Assembly: GCF_035582795.1 (NCBI RefSeq)
Contig: NC_134367.1
Location: 115,964,062 to 116,028,061, forward strand
DNA from: Mycteria americana
Lineage: Eukaryota > Chordata > Aves > Ciconiiformes > Ciconiidae
Direction: 5' to 3'
DNA: 64,000 nt
Shown here: positions 40,479-52,400 of the stretch, piece by piece
Numbering within the stretch: the first letter of the stretch is position 1
Layout of the letters: each line of letters starts with the position of its first letter
Program-made: the position numbers and the translations under genes
Notes under the pieces: generated by a model
The model's input: only the letters and a program-made list of their open reading frames with translations
Database searches by the model: none
Told to the model about the DNA's origin: nothing

Positions 40479-43400
40479 ATGCTACGGTGGGCAGTGCACT
40501 TGGAAGGTGGGCCGCGGAGGGTGAACCACGCGGCTGTGGCCGTTGGTCACAAGGTCTATTCCTTTGGCGGATATTGTTCTGGAGAAGACTATGAGACTCT
40601 GCGGCAGATTGACGTCCATGTTTTTAACGCAGGTAAATGTGTCCTTGTGGTGCATGAAGGAGTGGCTTGCTGGGCTCAGTTATTAGTTTTCTTGCCCACT
40701 ACTGCTTAAGATGTTACGTTCTAACATGCTGTCTGCCTCAAAAAAGTTATTGGTACAGATGGGAGCCTCTTCCCTTTTGCAGCCCTGTGTTTTCAGCTTC
40801 AGGGGCAGGGCCCAGCACAGAGAGGCTGTAGTTCAGCAGACTGCTAGGATAAGGACTCACTAGAAGTAACCACATAGCCAATGGCTTGTTTTGTCCTTGT
40901 TCTCTGTGAATGCTAACTCAGCTAGGTGCAAAGAGGTGATGTTTAGCTGGCTCAGGTCTCCCATCCAGTTTGCAGCATGACCACGCTCAGCTGTCCCTAG
41001 CATGGAAGGGGCAGGGTGGGAGCCAGTGCATTCAGTTAAGTCTCCAGGTTTAGAGTCCTGAGCTGTTTCCCTGTGGGGGCAGCTGACAACCGCTGCCAGC
41101 ATGATGGAGTCAGTAGGGGTATGTGGCTAGGATGGAGGCCTTCCCATTTTGGCAGCAGCTATCATGCAGGTTCACAATGTGACTTAGAAAAGCATCTGGA
41201 GCTGGAACCATTTGTGTCGGATAGCCAGTATCTGTCAGGAGGCCGAGTTGGAGCCATGACTGTGCTGGGAGAGGCTGTTTTTCTTGATTCAGTGCTCTTT
41301 GAACTGAAGAGGTTATTGAGCTAGTTCATGAAGTGTTTCCCTATAATTAGGCAGGTGGTTGAAAAACTGCAGAGGTGCTTGGATGGGTCCAGCTGAACAA
41401 GAGAGGAGAGCAGAGAACCAATGAGCAGTTTTGCAGACTGGACAGCATGCTGAATGCTCTCCTAACATACATGTGGCTTGTAGATGACACTAATTTGTCT
41501 GTAAGATGCAGTGAATTCACTCTTCTAAACCTGACTGTGGAGAAGACTGACTCGTGAAGTAGCGGATAAAGGCATTGGTTACCCAGGGCTGCCAAGGTGA
41601 CCTGCTCACAGTGTAGAGGGGAGTGTAGCTCAAGACCTTGTGAACAAAGACATTCATCTCTACCCAGAGAGACTGGGCTCTCACACTCAAGACAGTTGAA
41701 TGTTGTAGCTTGTAAAACGTGCCAGTAGAGCATCACTCTTATGGTGGAAGCATAATTACTGTGCCCAAAGGAATGCTCTTGCATTGTCTTCCCTTCTTAC
41801 CACTCCCAAATATTAAAGTGTCATGACGCTGCAGCCACCACACGGGAGGTGACACTGGCTTCCCAAGCCCTTGCTCAATTAGCATTGCCAGGTTCCAGTG
41901 CTAAAGCCAAGATACCAGATTTTGAATTATATCTTTCAATCTTCCAAAGAGGAAGACTGTGTTTTAGGTCAGAAACATCTCGTCTAGCTTGACTTTAGCA
42001 TTGGCCGTGCTTCCTCAGTGCCCTTTCTGCCTCTGGGGTAGATGCTCACATGCTCACCTCTTAAGATGCCTGACCCTTTCCCTTTCCCTATGTTAGTATT
42101 TCAGGGGAACTTCAGACTGTTTTCTGCTATATTTTGTGTTATCTCCATGTTGAAAACAAAACTGGAGGCTGTATGTGCAGTAGAGGGAGGGTGTCTGGGT
42201 GCTGTTATTGCTGTTATGTAAGGGCCATGTAATGCTCGCTGTGACTCTTGCACTGTCATTAAACCCTGTAGTATCTGTTGACTGCTCTGGCTGCTGCTGA
42301 ACATGACATACAGGCTACCAGGAAGGAGAACCTGTAATTACAATGAACTCCTATTAGTAACATGAGGTTAGCAGGGAGAACTCAGGTATGGATGGGGGTA
42401 AAGGAGACAGACAGCTGCCTCATCTAAAGCTTAAAAAACAAAACAAAAGCAAACAAACCCTGTTCCTACAAAGCTGCTGCGTTGCTTTACTTAAACTGTA
42501 CTACTGCAAGTCCAAATGATGCCTTCAGGTGTGTTCCCTAGCATGTGGCTGCAGTGCATTATTCCTGTGCTGCCCATTCTTCCAGCTTTGCGTCTCTTCA
42601 GAAATGTGACTAGCCTGAAGAGTAGTGTCTGCACTCATTATCAGCTCTGCACTGTTTCTTTTTCCTTTCCCAGTTTTTTGGGGTTTGTTTTTTTCTTGGG
42701 GGGGGGGGGGGGTGGTGGTGTTGGTGCGTGTGTGCTGTACCTTCACTCATGGTCTAGGATGAGCCAGAGTGGAAACCTCTTCAGTGTAATTGATGCAGAA
42801 CGGAGCCCATTTCTGTCCAGAGTCCTCTGGTCCTCCAGTACTTCCTGTAGTCTTGCCTGTGACAGGGGCCTGTGGAAAACTGTGCTTCCATATTCCTTAA
42901 CTAGCTACTACTCTGGGTCAGACATGGCTTTACTAGACTGCTTCTAGTACCTTGTCATAGGGGGGAAAAAAAGCACCGTGCAGGGTGGGTTGTGACCTGT
43001 GAGGACGGCTTAGCATTTGACGTGGGCTCAAACTTGTGCTTTCAGTGTCTCTGCGCTGGATCAAGCTGCCTCCAGTGTGGACAAACAGCCGAGACCATGT
43101 GAGAGAGGTGCCCTACATGAGGTATGGGCACTCAGCAGTGCTCATAGATGACACCGTCTACATATGGGGTGGTCGCAACGACACCGAGGGAGCCTGCAAC
43201 GTGCTCTATGCCTTTGATGTCAGTAAGTTCCAGCTTCTCACTCTTCCTTGTCACAACTGCTCTTGATGAGACCTTCTCTCTGCCCCACCACACTGCTCCC
43301 CAACTTGTTTTCCTGTCGCTTAGTCTCTCTACAAACTGACAGGCTGGAGGAAATGGTGCCAATGGGGAATTGGTGTTGCTCGCTGTTTTGGCAGGTTTAG

Positions 43401-46400
43401 AAGGGGAGCAGGGTGTCCTGTGTGTCTGCACACTTGACTCTCTGTAAAAGCCTTTGAACAGAGATTACTGAGCTTGTCTAATAATCAAACTGGTTTTAAC
43501 TTTTCTGTCAGCTTTGTGTGCTCTCTCTGATAGTAACTACAACTGAAACATTGTCTCTGTGTGGTGTATTATTCCTTAGCTGTGGCTGAAGGTTGCGGCG
43601 AGAAGGGGCTAGAGCTCTTGAGGATTGTGGTTCCTCTCCAGGGTGGTCTTTCTGAAGGCATGAAGGAGTGAGGAATAAAACACAATAGTAGTCAGGGACA
43701 GGATGGCAAAATCAAGGAAGGCATGAGTCAAGTTAGATAAACCTGAAAGATGAACTCCCTGAGCCTTTCAGCTGGCTTCTCCATAGTGCTGCTGGAGCAC
43801 CTGGGGAGAACAGGCACCATCAGGAACTGGGTGGACAAGAGTGTCAGGAAAGGAAGGCAGTACAACTGGATTCTGGAGGCAGGTCCGTCTAAATACTGAC
43901 CAGTAACTGGCTTGCTGGACTTGCAAGGAAAGTGCTTGCTCTGGCACTTGGTCATGGGTTCCCTTCTTTGCCAGGAAATGTCTCGCAGCTTGGAGCTGCT
44001 CTCTGGGTACAGGGTTTCCCCCTTCCCCTGACAGATGCAGCTGGGAAGCCACCAGTAAACCTCTGCCTACACAGAAGCCTTGTAGTGGGAGCTGCCTGGT
44101 CTCCCTGCCAACTCCAGTGCTTCAGCATTAAGTGAAAATTAACGGAAAGGACAGACTTCAGTCCTGGTCCAAACCCTCTGCAGCTGTCTGTACACGCTGT
44201 GCCTGTCTCTGCCAATCCTGGAAAGTGAGGCTGGCGGTCACAGTCCCGTGTCTGTGGTGTAAGTTCCACTGTAGGAGTCGCATCAGGCTGGGTGAAGTCC
44301 TGGCTGAGTGCAATTTTGTCCCCTGGGGTGTCAAGCAGATCACAAGTCGAGGTCTTTTCCATCTCTAATTTGACGTGTTGTGCTTGGATGAGCTCTTGCT
44401 GCTACCGTGTGACTGGGCTTGGAAGCAGCCCCATGAAGGAAAGGAACTCGATAGCTGCTGCAGCTTTCTCACTAGAGGCTGCCCAGGGATCCTGTTGACC
44501 TTGCAAGACCCTTTGTGTGGTTCCAGCTGGAGCCTAGGTGGATAGCTCTGGCCGCAGGCCAAGTTCAGAGAAGTTATCCTTGTGAAGAATGTTGCTTTGA
44601 CTCCAATGTTACTGCTTCCTGAAATAAGCACTGCTCTTGGCAGCTCGCAGCAGTTAGGGAGCGTGGGGGGAATGTCTCCTGCTGCCTCAAGGCTTATCTG
44701 TGCCTCTCTGGGCTCTTGGGACAGGTGCCTCTTTGTGCTTGGCAGTGAGTTGCTGGCTTGGCTCCATGTTGCCCTGGCATGGAGAACAGCTCTGGCTGGA
44801 TTTAAAGTCCTCCCCTAAATCAAGCCAACCCCTGGAGCATGTGGGCTAAGGGCCTGAATCTGGCTGGTGCAGGCTCAAGGGGAGCAGTGTGAAGGGAACT
44901 GGGAAGGGTGGAGAGTGAGGAAGGCTCCCCTTGAAGAGGGGATGAGGATGTAACAAGAGGAGCAGATAAGATAGAGAGTGCTGTGCTGCAGAGGTGGGGC
45001 TGTGCACAGTAGCTCTGTTGACATGGTGAGCTTGTAGTTAACTGGCTTCCGCCTGGATTTGAGAGATATTTTTCCTCAATCAGTTAGTCAGCATCTCCAT
45101 GCCATGAGGTCAGTTGAGCCACTTAGCATCATTGCTTCATTGTAATTGAAATTGTAAATGCAGAGTTGATAAGTGACTCACAAAGTAGGCTTTGCAAGGG
45201 ATTCAATAAAAACAACATTGCTCAAGCAGTGCTGTACTACTCACACTTAAAATGCGAGCTATTTGTCAGGTTGGGCAGAGTCAGCGGCCATGCCCAGGTG
45301 CTGAGACCTCTGTCACTGTCCCCCTCTGTGGAGGCTCAGGCAGGTAGCCTTGCCTGAAGAAGCTTGCAGCCTCTCTGCAGAAGCAGGTGCTGTGTGTGAA
45401 AGAGAAGGACATCTGTCTTAGAAATGAAGAACAGTAGTGAAGAGCTATCCCATCCCAACATCTGCTGTATTTTCTTAGCGTTGCCTCCCGTTTTGTTTCA
45501 GACACGCACAAGTGGTTCACGCCAAAGGTGTCTGGAATGGTCCCAGGAGCGAGAGATGGGCACTCAGCTTGTGTCCTGGCAAAGAGCATGTTTATCTTTG
45601 GAGGCTATGAACAGCTGGTGAGTAGTCTCTCTAAGTGTTATTTGGCAATCCCTTGGGACAGAGGGTGTTCCTACCTAGGACTTATTTGTATCCATAGTTG
45701 CTTTCATTTTATAACTCAGCAAAGTTATGGCATTAATTACCCAAGTTATGCTCATTGTTTTGCGGAGAAGATCCTTGGAAAGTAGGCCTAAAAAAATGGT
45801 GGATTTTTTTTCTTCCCCCAAAAATATAGATATATAGAGGTAAAAATATATATTTTTTATATTTTCTGGCTCATTTCTCAGCCAGATTTAGATAGATAAA
45901 TTAATAACATTTTTAATAAATATATATTGATCTACATTTATTTTAATTTGGCTGAGAAATGAGCCAGAAAAAATAACTTTCCAATGTCTGCAGTGTTGCT
46001 GTGAGGTCTTGTCCTAATCTGGTGCAAGTTCCCTGTATTCTGTACCTGCTCTCACATCTTGCTGATCCCCAAAGCAAACCCTTGCTTGCCCTCCCATTAA
46101 GAATACCTTGAGCTGAAGGTCATCCTGCACTAGCTGTCAGTGTGCCTAATGCTCCTTTGAGCAAACCCTTGTGCTCTGAGCTCAAGAAGTGGGTAAATAT
46201 CACTTCAGCCTGTCACCAGGCTCCAGAAAAGCAGTGCCAAATCACATCTGTTTATTTGGAAGAAAGCTAGGGCTCTGTTATGGCAGACCCTTCTTCTGAG
46301 GACAATAGCGTGCCAAATCCATGATCTTGATTACAGCAGCAGGAGCAGTTCAAGTGTGGCTTGTTTTTAACCAATACCAAACAAACCTGTAGCTGTCTCA

Positions 46401-49400
46401 CTGCTATCTCCCTGCCTGGAGGAGCAGGAGTCTGTGCTGTTCCTGTGAATGCAGGCTCTTCCAGGCAGCTAGCTGCAGACGAGTTTTGTGGGATCCTCAG
46501 AACTGTGAGTGTATCTGCTCCTGGATGTTTGGCTTCCTAGAAGTAATCTTAACTTCTACCTCTCATCAGGTGGCCTTAGCAGAGCCAGTTTGACTGTCCC
46601 GTTAGTGCACCTTTCTTCTGTTGCTGCATGGAGTGGAGGCAGGGTTCTGCTGTGAATGTACATATTGTGGGCAGGACAGCCTTGGGGGGAGGAACTGAGC
46701 ACCAAATAAATGGGAAAGCTGCAGGGAGAGACAGGACATTTTTGAGGAGAAATGAGCTTTGCCTCCCGCTTGTTAAGTGATAAGTGTGCTGCCTAGCCTA
46801 ACACTTTGGAGCAAGCTCCATGTCTCTTAGGAAGTACTGACTCCAAAGGGATACTCCAGGTCTGTTGGACAGCATCCTTCCTGGGGCCAGATGTGACCAG
46901 GCTTCTTAGTCCCTTTGTGACCAGGCTGCCCTGCTGTCTTCCAGGCTGACTGCTTTTCAAACGATATCCATAAACTGGACACCACAAACATGATGTGGAC
47001 CTTAATCTCTGCCAAGGTCAGTGTCTACTTTTCACTCTGGTTTGTGGAGGAAGTTCCTTATCTGCTATTCTCTGGGGTAGATGCCCACACTTGTCTCGCA
47101 GCTTCTGTCTGGTGTGGCTGGGATCTGCAGGAGGGGAAGTTCTCCAGGAGAAGGCAGCCACCCCAACTTCCCCATCAAGGTGTGTCGTCTCCCTGGGTGT
47201 AATCTGCATTCTCTCTCTTCTTCTGTTTTACTCTGTCCCTGCAGGGTACGCCAGCTCGCTGGAGAGACTTCCATTCAGCTACCATCATTGGAACAAAGAT
47301 GTACGTATTTGGTGGCAGAGCTGATCGTTTTGGGCCATTTCACTCCAACAATGAGATCTACTGTAACCGCATTAGAGTATTTGATACAGAAACAAACTCC
47401 TGGCTGGACTCCCCTCCGACTCCAGTGCTCCCTGAAGGCCGGCGGAGCCATTCAGCATGTGAGTGTGGGTCTGCTGAGAGAGGAGGACAGTGGAAGGAAA
47501 TTCTTGCCTGCCTCAGAAGGGGTGTCTGGTCCACTGGGTGGAGATGTGGGTTAGCAAGGGGTGCACAGAGCCTGGCTTCTGTGGAAAGCTGCTGCCCGCC
47601 GAAAAGCCTTGCGTGTAGCCCTGCACATGAAGGTGATGTAAGCAAAGGTGGATAACCAGCGCCACTTTGCTTTGTGTTTGATGTTGGGACAGGGACCTGC
47701 TGGGCTCTACCTTGGGTGGCACACTGATGTCTGTGCTTACTCCCCACAGTCAGCTACAATGGGGAGCTATATGTATTTGGTGGCTACAACGCACGCCTGA
47801 ACAGACACTTCCACGACCTCTGGAAATTTAATCCAGGTATTTATGCTTTTAACTTGTTGCAGTGATATTGCTCAAGGCCCTCAAGTGTGTGAGTGCTCAG
47901 ATGAGCGTACTTTCCAAGGGCTAGGAGCCTGCTTGGGAGGAATTCGCTCTTCTGACAGCATTGGCAGGAACTTGCTACCGTGCTTGGGACCCCTGTTCAT
48001 CCTCAGACTGTCTCCAAATTGCAGTTAGAAAGTGCAAAAGGAAGTATTGCTGAAAGACAGGGCTAATCAAAGGGTGGTTGTCAAAACTTTGTCTTGTTCT
48101 TAAATATGCAGAAGTGTTGGCAGAAAAGAAGATATGGGGAAGCGAGAGACTGTAGCTGGGGAAACTATTCAACTTGAGCTGCAGCATCACCATACCACAC
48201 TCGCTTGGTACCAGCTCAAAATGTGCAGCAGAAGGGGTGGTTCTTGAGCTGGTAGCCTGCATATCACAGAATCGTATAGATTGGAAAAGACCTTTAAGAT
48301 CATTGAGTCCAACCGTAAACCTAACACTACCAAGACCACCACTACACCATGTCCCTAAGCACCTCATCCAAATGTCTTTTAAATACCTCCAGGGATGGCG
48401 ACTCAACCACTTCCCTGGGCAGCCTGTTCCAATGCTTGATAACCCTTTCAGTGAAGTAAAATTTCCTAATATCCAATCTAAACCTCCCCTGGCGCAACTT
48501 GAGGCCATTTCCTCTCATCCTATCACTTCTTACCTGGGAGAAGAGACCGACCCCCACCTCTCTACAACCTCCTTTCAGGTAGTTGTAGAGAGCAATAAGG
48601 TCTCCCCTGAGCCTCCTTTTCTGCAGGCTAAACAACCCCAGTTCCCTCAGCCACTCCTCATAAGACTTCTGTTCTAGACCCTTCACCAGCTTCATTGCCC
48701 TTCTCTGGACATGCTCCAGCACCTCAATGTCTCTCTTGTAGTGAGGGGCCCAAAACTGAACACAGTATTCGAGGTGCGGCCTCACCAGTGCCGAGTACAG
48801 GGGCACGATCACTTCCCTAGTCCTGCTGGCCACACTATTTTTGATACAAGCCAGGATGCCATTGGCTTTCTTGGCCACCTGGGCACACTGCTGGCTCATA
48901 TTCAGGCGGCTGTCAACCAACACCCCCTGGTCTTTTTCTGCCAGGCAGCTTTCCAGCCACTCTTCCCCAAGCCTGTAGCGTTGCATGGGGTTGTTGTGGC
49001 CCAAGTGCAGGACCTTGCACTTAGCCTTGTCAACTGTGAGCTATTTTGGGGTTCTTGGGCACTTTTCGCTGTCCACTGATTTTGTTTGCTAATTGCTTTG
49101 CCTGAGCTGTTTGCCAACTTGCTGTTCCCCAAGCTGATCTATGAGCTAGTGTGAGAGCTCCTGAAGGTTTCAGTGCTGTGCATTAGTGATTAATTACCCC
49201 CAGCACCCTTGCCACAGAGACCAACAAGGACAAAAGCTGCTGTCTTCTCCACCTGGTTCAGTTCCCCATGCTCCTACAGCCAGGCTGTCCCAGCAGCTTC
49301 CACTCTGCGAGGATGCTTTGCATTCACAGTGTCTGCCAGCAGATGGAGCTGGTTCCTGGGTCTTTCTCCAGATCTGGACCCCAGCAGGGTGCTGGGGAAG

Positions 49401-52400
49401 GGAGGCTGCCTCCCTGCCTGCTCCTGGAGCCCTGTCCTGTACAGCTCCCTGTGATGTGTGACCTGCTGCTGTGGCAACCCGTGGGTCCTGGTGCTCAGGC
49501 TTTGCAAGCAAAAGGCCTCGACCTGCAACTTCCTTCTTCAGCAGGCAGAGCTCCAGGGCTGTGCCTGGCATCTAAGCAACACTTCAGTAATGACCTCATA
49601 GAAGTGTGTCATTTTGCTGCTAACGATGTCACCGAAATCGGGAATCGAACTCCTTAACACCAATGTAGCATTAAGAAGCAGGCATTCTTTATTACAGTCC
49701 TGGATGCATGGGGGATCATTCCACCTAGCGTGCATACCGCAGGTTACATCAACCAAAACTTATATTGTCCGATTACATACATATGCATCAAATTTCCCAG
49801 AATGACCATGCATATTAATTCTGTTTCCCAGAACTAATTATCATATTCGCATGGTCATTACGCGTGCATCCTTGAGCTCCAAGGGGCTTCCATGGGGGTC
49901 TCTGGTGGTCGTACAGGTGTGTCCTTTAGTCGACCCCTTCTTCTGGACATGCGCAATATCACCTTGCTTATGTAACTTGCTTCCCTTCTTCATGGTGCAT
50001 GGTCCCTAACAATGATTTGGCACCCTTAACACAAACCAATTATTCTAGCTACCCTCAACTCGTTGTCAAGATGGGCTGGGGCTGTACTGGGAACATAGCA
50101 GCATGTCCGTACTACTCCTTGTCCAACTGTCTTTGGGCATAGTAGCATATCCATAGCCATAGGTGTACAAACACAATATTAAAGCATTGCCTACCCGGCT
50201 CCTATCTCTATGTTGCTTAGTTACAAAAGAACAAACTAATCATTTTGGTTACATCTGGTTACAGCGAGAAGAGGTCAACAGGGAGGGTGGATGTTGGCTA
50301 GTTGGTGTCTGTGGGGCACTGAGCCTCCAGTTTTGCTGTGATCTGTTTAAATCCATAACCTGCTTATACCCGGCTCTTGGCCAGGCTCTTGTGACAAGCT
50401 GGTGCACTCTTTTCTGCCCCTTAGTTTCTCTTTCTTGGAGGAAGATTGAGCCCAAGGGGAAAGGCCCGTGTCCTCGACGCCGGCAGTGCTGCTGCAGAGT
50501 GGGGGACAAAATCATTCTCTTTGGAGGCACCAGGTGAGTTGTGTGGGGTGGCTCTGTGAGAGGGTTTGCCATTCCCTTCAGCACAGTGTCCCTCCATGCT
50601 CTGCCCCATGCTGTAGTCAGATGCACTTTAGAGGCACATGGCAACTGTCCATCTACCTTACAAGTGTAAGAAATCATGTAGATCAGGGGTCCTCTGGAAA
50701 AAGGCAAGGGTGAGACTGAAGATGTCATGTAAGCTTGTAAAGCACCTGGTGACAAGCCTTGTTGTACAAGTAGAGGCAGAATTATGTAACATGCTGTTCA
50801 GGAGGGGTTGTGCAGTGGTCAAGCTCTCTGTGAAAGAGGTGGTGGGGAGGGGGAAGGAGATCCTGCCATCAGAAGGACAAGTATCCTAGTCTTGCTGTGC
50901 TGTAGCAGACCTCAGACTGACTTATCCTCCCCTACATGCTGCCCTGCTTCTTGCACCAGAGTCGCTTTCTTTCATTGGCAAGTGTGGTGTCTGCCAAGCT
51001 GCAGTGGGATGTTGGCTCAGCTGGGAGCTGTTTGAGGAGCCCATACACACGACAAGGCAACATTCCCTCTGTGCCAGTGTTGCTTAGCAAAGTTTCCATT
51101 CACAAAAGGGACCTGGTGTTAAGGATTTAGCTGTCAAACACTGGAAGTGATACTTGTCAGGGTGTAGGGCTGCTGGATGTGGCCAAGAGCCTTAACAGCT
51201 GCTAAAAGAAAGGAAGTGGCCCATCACCAGGACACACTCTATGCTGTCTGGAATGACAAATTGCAGCTCTGGAGCACAGGTCTGTTTGCCAGCATCTACC
51301 TTGCAGAGACATCTGAAAATGCTTTCAGCCCTCCACATGGTGTGGAAAGCTTTGGGGCTTTCTCTGGGACCTTGGCAGTGGCTTTTTGGGGATACTTTTG
51401 AAGACAAGTTGGGGCAGAGGACAAGGCAGGGCAGGTTCTGCTGATGGGCTGACCATACCAGTGTGTGATGGAGTGAAGGGCCTTCAGGCCCCAGGAGCTC
51501 TCAGGGGGGTGTGCTTGGTTGTAGGATGTCCATGTGTGTGTGAGGAAGTGGTCAATGCAGGTGAGGTATGCAGAGGTGCTTAGTTTATCCGGTCTCCTCA
51601 ACAGATACTGGGTGCTGCTCCATACAGTAGAAGGCTTGGTGTAGGGCTTGACAGCAGTTTTGGATGCTCTCAGATGCTGCGGTGTGGATTTGTTTTACAG
51701 CAGCAGCTGAACTCTGATGTTAAACCTAGGCACTCCTAGGAAACGCTAGCAAACCACAACAAATGTGACACCAGCTTTTTGGAGTTTGGTCCACTTCTGC
51801 CAGGCAACGCAGCAGCGCCTTGTCTTCTCCACCGAATTACTTCAGTATTCAACTTGTTCCTTAATCCAGGCTTAACCCCAGTGCAAGCCAGTTCATCAGC
51901 ACTAGTTTGGGATAGGAAGAGCTGCTGGCAGCCACGAATGCGTCCTGCTTGGACTGGAGGGAGGGTCTTGCAGGCTGGGGAAGGGGGAGACGGGGGTGGG
52001 GAGTACTCACTTCCTGTAACAGTTATCAGGTGTATTCTGGAGCTGCCTGGTGAGATAAGAAGTTTTCCAGGAAGTCGTGGTAATGGAGAACTCCCTGTGG
52101 TCTGCGTCCTGACCTGTGCTGCCCTGCCCGGGGAGGGGGAGGGGAGCACACAGGGCAGGGGATCTGGCAGGGCTGCTTGGAGGATGAGCCGGCAGGCTCA
52201 GCTGGCTAGGCAGCAGCACTGGGGGACGGGCAGGCAAAACCCCTTTGTGTCCTACCTTCCCTTACAGGATTCATGTACACTGTAGACTGTTCAAGAGCCA
52301 CTTCTGCAGGTTGCCTGCTCCTGTGGCATCCAAATGCTTAGTTTCTTCTGTAGTCCTGCCCAGAGCCTGGTCTTTTTGCCCCAGCTGTCGTCTCTCACTG

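Noticed and set aside
49186-49657. Overlapping open frames of 80-129 codons between the CR1 and the LTR
   Set aside because: They lie within KLHDC3 intron 7, have no recognisable domain, and overlap each other on both strands.
50012-50280. Possible continuation of the LTR beyond 50011
   Set aside because: A second TGTTAAGG-like start at about 50032 is suggestive, but I could not find further LTR structure, so the shorter boundary was kept.
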